Below, piece by piece: positions 14,513 to 22,955 of a DNA stretch of 30,379 bases (position 1 is its first letter; each line of letters begins with the position of its first letter). A program made the translations under genes and the position numbers. Where the stretch lies: positions 1 through 30,379 of the IMG/VR virus record IMGVR_UViG_3300042861_000924; one strand, 5' to 3'. This DNA comes from a virus. The notes under the pieces were generated by a model. It searched no databases. It was not told the DNA's origin and saw only the letters and a program-made list of their open reading frames with translations.

Positions 14513-15729
14513 AGGAACTATTCAACTTGGGAGACTTATATGTTTCCGATTTTTTAAAAGAAGACGATAAACCAAGAGGTGGTAAAGTTGATTTAAAACT
14601 TATGTTAGAACACGAAACTGGTGCTGTAAGACTTGAGCAATGCGCACCATTAGACACTATGTACGGAAAATACTGGTATAGGTCTGGAATTAATAATACA
14701 ATGAAAAAAGAACTAAACGATATTGTTAATTCTATTTTAGAAAATTACAAACTACAAGATTCTGATTTATGGGTTGATATTGCTTGTAACGATGGTACAC
14801 TATTAAGTAATTTACCAAAAACATTAATTAGGGTTGGTATTGATCCCGTTGATAATACATTTAAAAACGAATCAGAAAAACACGCAAATCTAATAATCCA
14901 AGACTATTTTAGTTCAGATGTTTTTAAAAAATCTAAATATGGTAATATAAAAGCTAAAGTTATTACAACAATTGCAATGTTTTATGATTTAGATAAACCA
15001 AAAGATTTTATCAACGGTGTTTATGAAGTGTTAGATGATAATGGTTTGTGGGTTTTACAAATGTCTTACACGCCATTAATGATTGAGCAAATGGCTTTTG
15101 ATAATATCTGTCACGAACACATATATTATTACTCACTTTTTAACATTAAAAAAATATTTGAGGAGTGTGGTTTTGACATAATTGATACTCAATTAAACGA
15201 TGTTAATGGTGGATCTTTTAGAATTTATTGTATGAAAAAAACTGGCGATAAAACTAAATTTGGAACACAACCATATAGAGATGTCTGTAAATTTAGAGTT
15301 GAGTCATTGTTGGAATATGAAAAAAGTTTAAAATTGGATTCACCGATTACTTGGTTTAACTTTTTTAAAAGTATTAACGAGTTAAAAGAAAAAACGGTTT
15401 CTTTTATTAAAGAAGAAAAAAATAAAGGAAAAAAAATATGGGCTTATGGAGCGTCAACAAAAGGGAATACGTTGTTACAGTATTTTGGTTTAGACAATAC
15501 TTTAATTGATGGTATTGCAGAAAGAAGTCCTTATAAATTTGGTTTAAAAACCGTTGGTACAAATATCCCAATTTTTTCTGAAGAGGAAATGAGAAAAGAA
15601 AACCCTGATTACTTGTTGGTATTACCTTGGCATTTTATAAATGAGTTTGTTGAACGTGAATCTGAATTTTTAAACTCTGGTGGGAAATTTATTGTTCCGT
15701 GCCCTAAATTTGAAATAATTGGTAAATGA
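14506..15729 (+). CDS. SAM-dependent sugar C-methyltransferase
   Basis: The 407 residues follow the three-part layout of NDP-sugar C-methyltransferases such as TylC3. An N-terminal part has LEQCAPLDTMYGKYWYRSG (43-61); the family's zinc-binding cysteines are mostly missing. The SAM-binding domain has WVDIACNDGTLL (89-100) and the family signature ICHEHIYYYSL (201-211). A C-terminal Rossmann-like domain begins KIWAYGASTKGNTLLQYFG (310-328). These enzymes methylate C3 of 4-keto-6-deoxy sugars, the kind of product Gmd makes, so a branched deoxysugar is plausible. Loss of zinc ligands may reflect divergence. It overlaps both neighbours (7 bases upstream, ATGA downstream). Confidence 0.8.
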   Translation: MLEELFNLGDLYVSDFLKEDDKPRGGKVDLKLMLEHETGAVRLEQCAPLDTMYGKYWYRSGINNTMKKELNDIVNSILENYKLQDSDLWVDIACNDGTLLSNLPKTLIRVGIDPVDNTFKNESEKHANLIIQDYFSSDVFKKSKYGNIKAKVITTIAMFYDLDKPKDFINGVYEVLDDNGLWVLQMSYTPLMIEQMAFDNICHEHIYYYSLFNIKKIFEECGFDIIDTQLNDVNGGSFRIYCMKKTGDKTKFGTQPYRDVCKFRVESLLEYEKSLKLDSPITWFNFFKSINELKEKTVSFIKEEKNKGKKIWAYGASTKGNTLLQYFGLDNTLIDGIAERSPYKFGLKTVGTNIPIFSEEEMRKENPDYLLVLPWHFINEFVERESEFLNSGGKFIVPCPKFEIIGK

Positions 15730-16361
15730 AATATTACGCAGAATTTGAAACGGACAAAATTATAAGAGAAACTTATTTTCCGGATTTAACCTTTAAAGGT
15801 ACTATTGTTGAGGTCGGTGGAGCAACACCTGAATTTTTGTCAATGTCAAAACATTTTAAAGATAATGGATGGCGAGCGGTGGTTATAGAACCAAACCCAA
15901 AGTTTGTTGAGGAACATAAAAACGTAAATAACGAAGTTTATCAATATGCGTGTTCAGATGAAAACAAATTTGGTGAGTTTACAATTGTTGAGCAACAGGT
16001 TAATGCTTACGGAGGAGTTGTAACTGATCACTCGTTTTCATCAATTGCAATAAAGGAAAGTTATTTGACTAAAACAAACTTATCACTTTCAGACTTAAAA
16101 ACAAAAAAAATTCAAGTAGAAATTAGAAGACTAGACTCTATACTCCAGGATTTAAATATTGACACCGTAGATATTTTATCTATAGATGTTGAAGGTTGGG
16201 AATTAGACGTTATGTTAGGTCTTGATACTGAAAAAATAAATTGTAAACTGATTGTTGTTGAAAATTTTTTAAATGATATAGAATATAATAACTATTTTGA
16301 AAAAATTGGTTATGTCTTGAAACAAGAAATAAACTATAACCAAATATATGTAAAAAAATGA
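15726..16361 (+). CDS. FkbM-family methyltransferase 1
   Basis: This 211-residue SAM methyltransferase has motif I TIVEVGGATPEF (26-37), the acidic post-II segment VIEPNP (53-58), and the FkbM signature LSIDVEGWELDVM (151-163). FkbM enzymes O-methylate hydroxyl groups on sugars or polyketides. It is the first of three consecutive FkbM genes; pairwise identity is low by eye, so they are not recent duplicates. ATGA overlaps join it to both neighbours. Exact acceptor is unknown. Confidence 0.85.
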   Translation: MKYYAEFETDKIIRETYFPDLTFKGTIVEVGGATPEFLSMSKHFKDNGWRAVVIEPNPKFVEEHKNVNNEVYQYACSDENKFGEFTIVEQQVNAYGGVVTDHSFSSIAIKESYLTKTNLSLSDLKTKKIQVEIRRLDSILQDLNIDTVDILSIDVEGWELDVMLGLDTEKINCKLIVVENFLNDIEYNNYFEKIGYVLKQEINYNQIYVKK

Positions 16362-17056
16362 AAAAAGAGATTATACATTTAAACAAAAAAATAACAATAA
16401 ACCTACACGAAAATGAAATTGTATCGTCGTCTATAAATGATAGTAGTAAGTTTTTTGAAGTGGAATTTTTAGAATTTGTAAGAAATAATTTTCAAAAACA
16501 AAAAACGATTATTGATATTGGCGCTAACATTGGCAACCATTCTTTATTTTTTTCAGAATTTTTAGAGTATGATGAAATAATTTGTTTTGAGCCCTTTGAA
16601 AAAAATGTTGAGTTACTTAAGCTTAATTTAAATGGTAAAAATTGTAAAATAATGGATTTTGCGCTTAGTGATTCGGAATCTGAAAAAATATTGTATAATA
16701 GTCAGTCAAATAATTTTGGTGGATTTTCATTACATTCTTATGATGGGAGTAAAGGAGAAAATAAGTCATTTATTGTTAAAGACAAAGTAACTACTAAAAC
16801 TTTAGATAGTTTAAACCTTACTAATGTTACTATGATTAAAATAGATGTTGAGGGTCATGAGAACGAGGTACTAAATGGTGGTGTAAAAACAATAAAAAGA
16901 AACTCTCCAGTAATTTTTATTGAAAATTTAAGTAGTGGGTATCCTCATTTATTTAAGGATTCACAATTTGATGAATTTTTTGAAAAAATAAACTACACTA
17001 GAATTCATAAAAACATTGAGGGGAGTTTTATGGATTTATGGGTACCAAAAAAATAA
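16358..17056 (+). CDS. FkbM-family methyltransferase 2
   Basis: The protein has 232 residues. Motif I is IIDIGANIGNHSLFF (51-65), the SAM ribose-binding acid is in CFEPF (76-80), and the FkbM signature is IKIDVEGHENEVLNG (160-174). It is the most canonical FkbM of the three. An N-terminal part (1-48) of beta strands probably binds the acceptor. It would O-methylate a sugar of the glycan encoded by its neighbours. The TAA is followed by seven bases before the next ATG. Confidence 0.88.
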   Translation: MKKEIIHLNKKITINLHENEIVSSSINDSSKFFEVEFLEFVRNNFQKQKTIIDIGANIGNHSLFFSEFLEYDEIICFEPFEKNVELLKLNLNGKNCKIMDFALSDSESEKILYNSQSNNFGGFSLHSYDGSKGENKSFIVKDKVTTKTLDSLNLTNVTMIKIDVEGHENEVLNGGVKTIKRNSPVIFIENLSSGYPHLFKDSQFDEFFEKINYTRIHKNIEGSFMDLWVPKK

Positions 17057-17062
17057 AAAAAG

Positions 17063-17662
17063 ATGTATTATTCACAATCTGATCAAGACAAATGGGTTAC
17101 AGAATTTTACCAAAACAAAAGAAATGGTTTCTTTGTTGAGGTGGGAGCTTATGACGGTATACAAACTAGTAATACTTTTTTCTTTGAACAAAGTTTAGGT
17201 TGGTCTGGAATCTGTATTGAAGCAAACCCAAACGTTTTTAATAGACTAATTAAAAATAGAAAGTCAATTAATTTAAACTATGCAGTCACTGACTATGAAG
17301 GTGAGTGTTTTTTTAGCAATGACAGAATTTCAAATACTGGGAGTAAAGTAAAATGTTTACCATTAGAAAAAATCTTAAAGGAAAATGACTGTCCAAGAAA
17401 AATTGATTATTTGTCAATGGATATTGAGGGGCATGAATACATAGTATTAAAAAATTTTAATTTTGATGAGTTTGAAATTGGTCTTATGACAATTGAGCAC
17501 AATCTTTATTGTGACGGAAACGAAAGAAAAGATTTAATCTATAACTTACTAACAAGTAAAGGTTTTACGAGAGTTGTAGATAACGCTGTCTGTTTAGATA
17601 AGAACCCATTATACTATAATAAACCTTACGAAGACTGGTACGTTAATAACAAACTATTATAA
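17063..17662 (+). CDS. FkbM-family methyltransferase 3
   Basis: This 199-residue protein opens MYYSQSDQDKWVTEFYQNKR, a start common in FkbM proteins annexed to glycan loci. Motif I is FFVEVGAYDGIQTSN (23-37), followed by CIEANP (51-56) and the signature LSMDIEGHEYIVL (117-129). The C-terminus contains an aromatic-rich tail (YYNKPYEDWYVNN). As the third methyltransferase in a row next to Gmd, it probably modifies another hydroxyl of the same glycan. It starts seven bases after the previous gene and ends three bases before the gmd ATG. Confidence 0.87.
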   Translation: MYYSQSDQDKWVTEFYQNKRNGFFVEVGAYDGIQTSNTFFFEQSLGWSGICIEANPNVFNRLIKNRKSINLNYAVTDYEGECFFSNDRISNTGSKVKCLPLEKILKENDCPRKIDYLSMDIEGHEYIVLKNFNFDEFEIGLMTIEHNLYCDGNERKDLIYNLLTSKGFTRVVDNAVCLDKNPLYYNKPYEDWYVNNKLL

Positions 17663-17665
17663 AAA

Positions 17666-18652
17666 ATGAAAAAAGCAGTAATAACAGGAATAAATGGTCA
17701 AGACGGTTCATATTTGGCAGAATTTCTTTTAGAGAAAGGTTATGATGTTCACGGTATAATGAAGCGTAACTCTGTATCGGAAACACAAGCAATTAGAGTT
17801 GAGCATATTAGTGATAAAATAACATTACATTACGGAGATATAACAGATTTATCTTCTTTAATACGTATTTTTAGTGAAGTACAACCTAATGAAATTTATA
17901 ATCTTGCTGCACAATCTCACGTTAGAATTTCGTTTGACGAACCAATATATACATCACAAGCAACCGGTGTTGGTGCTTTAAATGTTATTGAGGCGGTAAG
18001 ACTTTTAAAACTTAATTCTAAAATTTACCAAGCTTCTTCTTCTGAAATGTTTGGAAACAATATAGATGACGATGGTTACCAAAGAGAAACAACTAGAATG
18101 ATACCCGTGTCACCATATGGTGTTTCTAAATTATTTGCCCATAATATGGGTATAAATTATAGACATTCATATAATATGTTTATAAGTAATGGAATTTTAT
18201 TTAACCACGAATCCCCAAGAAGGGGTACAAACTTTGTAACAAATAAAGTTTGTAAAGAAGCGGTTAAAATAAAACTAGGTTTAACAGATAAATTAAAATT
18301 AGGAAATTTAGACGCAACAAGGGACTGGGGACACGCTAAAGATTATGTTGAGGCAATGTGGTTAATACTACAACAAGAAAGTCCAGAAGATTTTGTGTGC
18401 TCAACAGGAGTCTCACATTCCGTGAAGGATTTAGTGATTTATGTTTTTGAAAAATTAGAACTAAATTGGTCTAATTATATATCAACAGATAAAAAATACT
18501 TGAGACCAGAAGAATTAAACGATTTAAAAGGAGACTCAACAAAATTAAGGTCTTTAACAGGATGGAAACCAAAATATACTTTTGAGACTATGTTAGACGA
18601 AATGGTAGAATATTGGTTAGACTATTTTAATAAACAAACAAATAACAAATAA
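17666..18652 (+). CDS. gmd: GDP-mannose 4,6-dehydratase
   Basis: This 328-residue extended SDR has all key features of Gmd: NADP site ITGINGQDGSYL (6-17), YQASSSEMFG (121-130) with the Ser/Glu pair S125 and E127, PYGVSK with Y151 and K155, NHESPRRGTNFVT (180-192), and LGNLDATRDWGHAKDYV. It converts GDP-D-mannose to GDP-4-keto-6-deoxy-D-mannose, the precursor of GDP-fucose, GDP-rhamnose and related sugars. The usual Thr in the catalytic triad is Ser here, a conservative change. No fucose synthase (WcaG) is recognisable nearby; the diverged paralogue at 12661 is the only candidate for the next step. Its TAA overlaps the phoH ATG. Confidence 0.95.
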   Translation: MKKAVITGINGQDGSYLAEFLLEKGYDVHGIMKRNSVSETQAIRVEHISDKITLHYGDITDLSSLIRIFSEVQPNEIYNLAAQSHVRISFDEPIYTSQATGVGALNVIEAVRLLKLNSKIYQASSSEMFGNNIDDDGYQRETTRMIPVSPYGVSKLFAHNMGINYRHSYNMFISNGILFNHESPRRGTNFVTNKVCKEAVKIKLGLTDKLKLGNLDATRDWGHAKDYVEAMWLILQQESPEDFVCSTGVSHSVKDLVIYVFEKLELNWSNYISTDKKYLRPEELNDLKGDSTKLRSLTGWKPKYTFETMLDEMVEYWLDYFNKQTNNK

Positions 18653-19389
18653 TGACTAGAAAAAAACCAGTAACAACAACAAAAGAAGAAACGACACAAC
18701 AACCCCTTTCAAGAAAGGATTTTATCAATTCAGTGGTTAAAAAAAGACAAAAGAATAAATTTTTAACAGAACACCAAGAAGAGTATTACAATATTTTAAA
18801 AAACAATGAGATAACAGTTGCGTCTGGAGCTGCAGGTGTTGGTAAGTCATACATCGCTATGAAGGCCGCGGTAGATTTATTAATTGATCCAGATAATTCA
18901 TACGAAAAAATTATAATTGTTAGACCGGCTGTTGAAGCTGAAGAAAAATTAGGTTCACTTCCTGGTAATTTAGAAGAAAAATTGGATCCGTATATTTTTC
19001 CATCTTACTATTTGTTAAACAAAATTATAGGTAAAGACGCTAGAGAAAAATTAAAGGATGCCGAAATTATAGAAGTATTTGCTTTGGCTTATATGAGAGG
19101 TATGAATATTGACAATTCTATTTTAATTTTTGAAGAAGCTCAAAACTCAACACCAAACCAAATGAAATTACTATTGACAAGAATTGGTTATAATAGTAAA
19201 TTCTTTATATCTGGCGATTTAGAACAAACCGATAGATATAAAGATAAAAGACAGTCTGGTCTTTATGATGCAATACAAAGATTTACTGATATTCCAAATA
19301 TTGGTGTATATGATTTTAGAAACGCAAAAAATGTTCGTAACCCATTAATAGGTAAAATTTTAGCAAAATATGAAGAGAATAGGGATTGA
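18652..19389 (+). CDS. phoH: PhoH-like P-loop ATPase
   Basis: This 245-residue protein has a Lys/Thr-rich N-terminal tail (1-35), then a PhoH domain: Walker A GAAGVGKS (59-66), IIIVRPAVEAEEKLGSLPG (87-105), Walker B ILIFEEAQN (157-165), and FFISGDLEQTD. PhoH proteins are RNA- or DNA-remodelling ATPases common in marine and T4-like phages; the name comes from phosphate-starvation regulation in E. coli, which need not apply here. It is a housekeeping phage gene inserted in the glycan island. It overlaps the HAD-like gene by 20 bases. Confidence 0.92.
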   Translation: MTRKKPVTTTKEETTQQPLSRKDFINSVVKKRQKNKFLTEHQEEYYNILKNNEITVASGAAGVGKSYIAMKAAVDLLIDPDNSYEKIIIVRPAVEAEEKLGSLPGNLEEKLDPYIFPSYYLLNKIIGKDAREKLKDAEIIEVFALAYMRGMNIDNSILIFEEAQNSTPNQMKLLLTRIGYNSKFFISGDLEQTDRYKDKRQSGLYDAIQRFTDIPNIGVYDFRNAKNVRNPLIGKILAKYEENRD

Positions 19390-20032
19390 AATTAATGGTG
19401 TACTAAGAGACACTATTGGAAAGTTTAAACAGATTTATGAAAAAAACTTGTTAGATTCAAATTTAGAAGAGCAAACTATTAAAACTTTTGAACTTGATTA
19501 TTCTGGAAACACGGAAGAAATTACATTACCAGAGCCATTTAAATACGAAATTACTAGTGATGTAACATCTATGGATTTAATGTCACATTTTAAATTTCAA
19601 AACAACGAAGAACTTTATTCTTTTATGTATGAAGAATATACAATGGAATTATTTGGTCACGCACCATCTAGTGAAATGACAACATTTAATATGTTAAATG
19701 ATTTGTATTATGATTTAAGAGATAAGTTTGATTTATTAATTATTTCAGATGAAATTGGTAAATCAAAACCAGCATCACTATTTTTTTTAGCCAAGTTTGG
19801 TTGTTTAATTGAACAAGTTGTTTTTTATTCAGAATCAACAAAAAATAGATTATGGGATAAGGTTGATATATTAATCACGGCTAATCCTGCAACTATTGAA
19901 AGTCACCCAGAAGATAAAATTGTAATTAAATATCAAACAAAATACAACGAAAGCACAAAATGTGAGTTTGAAATATCCACTTTGTCTGATTTTAATTTAT
20001 TATTAAATAAAATCAATAAGGAATATGTTTAA
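19370..20032 (+). CDS. HAD-like protein with degenerate active site
   Basis: The 220 residues start MKRIGIEINGVLRDTIGKF, aligned by eye with the HAD/5'(3')-deoxyribonucleotidase start IGIDIDGVLRDT. Both catalytic Asp of the DxD are replaced (E7 and N9). Motif II-like LLIISDE (122-128) and Lys (K131/K133) remain, but motif IV DILITANP (166-173) lacks its usual second acid. A cap-like insertion sits between about 25 and 110. The protein may be a pseudoenzyme that binds a nucleotide or partner, or acts without phosphatase activity. It is tightly linked to phoH upstream and to a 97-residue acidic gene downstream. Confidence 0.7.
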   Translation: MKRIGIEINGVLRDTIGKFKQIYEKNLLDSNLEEQTIKTFELDYSGNTEEITLPEPFKYEITSDVTSMDLMSHFKFQNNEELYSFMYEEYTMELFGHAPSSEMTTFNMLNDLYYDLRDKFDLLIISDEIGKSKPASLFFLAKFGCLIEQVVFYSESTKNRLWDKVDILITANPATIESHPEDKIVIKYQTKYNESTKCEFEISTLSDFNLLLNKINKEYV

Positions 20033-20318
20033 AATTTTTAATGAAACCTACTACGTTGACATTGACAAAATTGACGAGTACGTACAATTCACAGAGGAAA
20101 CTGTAGAAGAAACCGATACGGAAAATGAAGAAGTTACCAAAGAGGAAAAACAAATTCATCTAGTAAGATATGAATTAGTAAAAAACTTTTTGGAGACAGT
20201 ATTAACCGAATCAAACGAAGTCGACGAAGACTTAGGTATGAAAACTAACGAAGTTTCAATACCATTTAAAATTGCTTTTAATTCGTTATTAGTAAAAAAA
20301 ATAATAAACAAAATATAA
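20025..20318 (+). CDS. small acidic hypothetical protein
   Basis: This 97-residue protein has an acidic, probably disordered centre (about 23-44, many Glu/Asp/Thr) and a helical C-terminus (IPFKIAFNSLLVKKIINKI). It overlaps the HAD-like gene by eight bases, suggesting the two products work together or are co-regulated. AAGGA precedes its ATG by a few bases, a weak Shine-Dalgarno match. No family was recognised. Confidence 0.65.
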   Translation: MFKIFNETYYVDIDKIDEYVQFTEETVEETDTENEEVTKEEKQIHLVRYELVKNFLETVLTESNEVDEDLGMKTNEVSIPFKIAFNSLLVKKIINKI

Positions 20319-20325
20319 AATTATT

Positions 20326-21384
20326 ATGAACACAGAAAATTTAGAAAAGTTAGAAAAGTCCATTGAGAATTTAAAAAATAAAAACTCAAGAATTTATTTT
20401 TTCGTTCAGGACACAAAAGGTAATGCAAGGGCATCTGTCAGATTGATTTATCAAATGGCACATAGTCTTAAAACGAAAGGGTATAATGCCATTATTTTAC
20501 ACGAAAAATCAGAGTATTTTGGTGTATCATCTTGGTTAGATGAAAAATTTATGGTGGATTTGGAACACAAATATGTTGAGGGTACGAATTTAGAAATTTC
20601 ACCAGAAGACTTTATTGTAATTCCAGAGATTTATGGTTTCCTTATGGATCAAATTACTAAACTTCCTTGTGGAAAAATTGTATTGTGTCAAGCTTATGAC
20701 CATATTTTTGAGACTTTACAACCAGGTGAAACTTGGCCAACCTTTGGGTTTTATAAATGTATTACAACTTCAGAAAAACAAAAAGATTATATTGAGTCTG
20801 TTATGAGAAATGTATCTGTTGATGTTGTTAATCCGGTAATTTCCGAGGTATTTGAAAAAAATCAATATCCACCAAAAACTGTTATTTCCATCCACACTAG
20901 AGAACAGCGTGATACGGTTAATTTAATTAAAACTTTTTATACAAAATTCCCACAATATAGATGGATTACTTTTAGAGATATGAGAGGTTTAAGTGAGGTA
21001 GAATTTGCTAATGGTATGAAAGATAGTTTTCTTTCTGTATGGATTGATGAAAGATCAGGTTTTGGAACATATCCTTTAGAGTCAATGAAAATGAATGTAC
21101 CAGTTATTGGTTTAGCACCTAATTTAGTACCAGAATGGATGACAGAGGATAACGGTATTTGGATTAATAATTTTAACGGTATTGTTGAGGTTGTTGCAGA
21201 CTTCATCCAAAATTGGTTAGAAGATAATATTAGTCCAGAATTATTTGTTGAAATGGAAAAAACAGCTAACACTTATTCAAACTATGAAAAATTTGAATCA
21301 AACGTTGAGGAATTATTCTCAACATATATTTCAACAAGATTAGAGTCTTTTGAAGAACAATTAAATAAATTTCAAACAATATAA
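20326..21384 (+). CDS. GT-B glycosyltransferase (GT4-like)
   Basis: The protein has 352 residues. A short helical N-terminus precedes RIYFFVQDTKGNARASVRL (22-40), the first GT-B strand. The C-domain has SIHTREQRDTVNL (188-200) and VWIDERSGFGTYPLESMKMN (238-257), a good E-x7-E sugar-nucleotide binding site of GT4 enzymes. It closes with a helical C-terminus. It is separated from the other glycosyltransferases by phoH and two small genes, yet directly precedes a GT2. The substrate is unknown. Confidence 0.8.
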   Translation: MNTENLEKLEKSIENLKNKNSRIYFFVQDTKGNARASVRLIYQMAHSLKTKGYNAIILHEKSEYFGVSSWLDEKFMVDLEHKYVEGTNLEISPEDFIVIPEIYGFLMDQITKLPCGKIVLCQAYDHIFETLQPGETWPTFGFYKCITTSEKQKDYIESVMRNVSVDVVNPVISEVFEKNQYPPKTVISIHTREQRDTVNLIKTFYTKFPQYRWITFRDMRGLSEVEFANGMKDSFLSVWIDERSGFGTYPLESMKMNVPVIGLAPNLVPEWMTEDNGIWINNFNGIVEVVADFIQNWLEDNISPELFVEMEKTANTYSNYEKFESNVEELFSTYISTRLESFEEQLNKFQTI

Positions 21385-21390
21385 TTAGAT

Positions 21391-22197
21391 ATGGAAAACG
21401 AAATTAAAATCTCCGTGGTATTACCAATTAAATCTGGTAAATCCCCATTTTTTGATGATTACTTTAATAAAGCAATAACATCTGTAAAAAACCAAGGTGA
21501 ATATGTACAAGAATTGATTATTGTACATACAGACGAAACTTTCTTGGTAAATCATTTAACTAACTATGACTTTGGTGATTTAAATGTGGTTTTGGAATCT
21601 TGGACTAGTGAACCTAGTTTTGGTGAACAAGTTAATAAGGGTGTTGAACTATCAAAATCTAATTGGGTTTCATTTATAGAATTTGACGATGAATACTCAA
21701 ATATATGGTTTAAAAATGTTGTAAACTATATTAACATCTATAAAGAAACTGATGTGTATCTTCCAGTTGTTGTTGATGTTGACGATAAAGGGGTATTTGT
21801 TGGGTTTACAAACGAAGCAACTTTTGCTGCCAACTTCTCACAAGAAATGGGTATATTAACCAACGAAACATTACTATCATACCAAAACTTTCAAATTTCA
21901 GGTATGGTTTTCAAAAAAGAAGTATTTAATAAATACGGAGGACTAAAACCATCAATTAAACTTACATTTGGATATGAGTTGTTATTAAGATTAACTAACA
22001 ATGCTGTTAATTTTATGACAATCCCTAGAATTGGTTACAAACATACAAATTTAAGAGAAGGTTCAATTTTCTGGAACTATAAAAATGGGTCTGAAAAATT
22101 GTCTGAAGATGAAGTTCGTTTTTGGATTGATACCGCTAAAAAAGAATATTTCTTTACACAAGATAGAAATATAAAATACGAACCACAAGAAGTTTAA
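21391..22197 (+). CDS. GT2 glycosyltransferase
   Basis: This 268-residue protein has KISVVLPIKSGKSPFFDDYF (6-25), the first strand and helix of GT2 enzymes, and the DxD region FIEFDDEYSN (95-104). The region around GMVFKKEVFNKYGGLKPSI fits the GT2 acceptor loop; FGYELLLRL supplies the acidic position that often carries the catalytic base. No transmembrane segments are seen, so it is a cytosolic enzyme. It shares TAATG with the sigma factor downstream, tying the end of the glycan island to the late-gene regulator. Confidence 0.8.
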   Translation: MENEIKISVVLPIKSGKSPFFDDYFNKAITSVKNQGEYVQELIIVHTDETFLVNHLTNYDFGDLNVVLESWTSEPSFGEQVNKGVELSKSNWVSFIEFDDEYSNIWFKNVVNYINIYKETDVYLPVVVDVDDKGVFVGFTNEATFAANFSQEMGILTNETLLSYQNFQISGMVFKKEVFNKYGGLKPSIKLTFGYELLLRLTNNAVNFMTIPRIGYKHTNLREGSIFWNYKNGSEKLSEDEVRFWIDTAKKEYFFTQDRNIKYEPQEV

Positions 22198-22943
22198 TGC
22201 TTGATGAAAACAGTTTAGAAACAGAAAACACAATACAGAAAAAGAAAGGACGAAAACCAAAAACAAATAATTATTTTGATGAGAGAGAAGAAAATGCGGT
22301 TAGGATGTTTTTAACCGCATCTACTTTTGACGAAAAGAATAAAATTTACAATGACTTTTTGAAGGATCCTTTAGATAAGATGATTTCGTCAATTATAAGA
22401 CGATACAAATTATACAGAAAAGATATGGACTTTAATGAAATCCATATAGACACTCACTCTTTTTTGATGACAAAAATAGAAAAATTTAAACCGTCAAAAG
22501 AAAAAAAAGCTTATTCATATTTTGGTACAATCTGTAAAAATTATTTGATGGGTCAAATAATGAAAGATCAAAAGGAGATGAATAGAAAAATTTCGTATGA
22601 AGATATTTCATCTGATTTACAAAATAATCCAGAAATGATATATCACATTGATAATGACCATTTGACTTCAGAAGAAATTATTGAGAAATATTTAGAAAAA
22701 CTAAAAGAAACAATGGAAGATGATTGCTCAACGGAGCAAGAAATAAAACTAGGTCAAGCACTTTACGACATTTTTATCAATTACGAAAACATTTTTTTTG
22801 ACACTAGTAATAATAAGTTCAATAAAAATGTAATTCTATTTGAAATTAGGGAGATGACAAATCTCACAACAAAAGAAATAAGAAGCTCAATAAAAAGGTA
22901 TAAAAAATTATATTTTCAATTGTTACAGGAATTACTAAAATAA
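22197..22943 (+). CDS. late-transcription sigma factor, T4 gp55-like
   Basis: The protein has 248 residues. After a charged N-terminal tail (1-30), residues about 55-125 resemble the reduced sigma region 2 of T4 gp55: DKMISSIIRRYKLYRK, DTHSFLMTKIEKFKPSK, AYSYFGTICKNYLMGQIM. The Tyr/Phe-rich AYSYF..IxKNYL block is the most telling. The C-terminus (TNLTTKEIRSSIKRYKKL) is HTH-like. Such proteins direct host RNA polymerase to late promoters with the help of a sliding clamp and coactivator. It precedes baseplate genes, consistent with control of structural genes. It is longer than T4 gp55 (185 residues). Confidence 0.75.
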   Translation: MLDENSLETENTIQKKKGRKPKTNNYFDEREENAVRMFLTASTFDEKNKIYNDFLKDPLDKMISSIIRRYKLYRKDMDFNEIHIDTHSFLMTKIEKFKPSKEKKAYSYFGTICKNYLMGQIMKDQKEMNRKISYEDISSDLQNNPEMIYHIDNDHLTSEEIIEKYLEKLKETMEDDCSTEQEIKLGQALYDIFINYENIFFDTSNNKFNKNVILFEIREMTNLTTKEIRSSIKRYKKLYFQLLQELLK

Positions 22944-22955
22944 ATATTTATTGTT

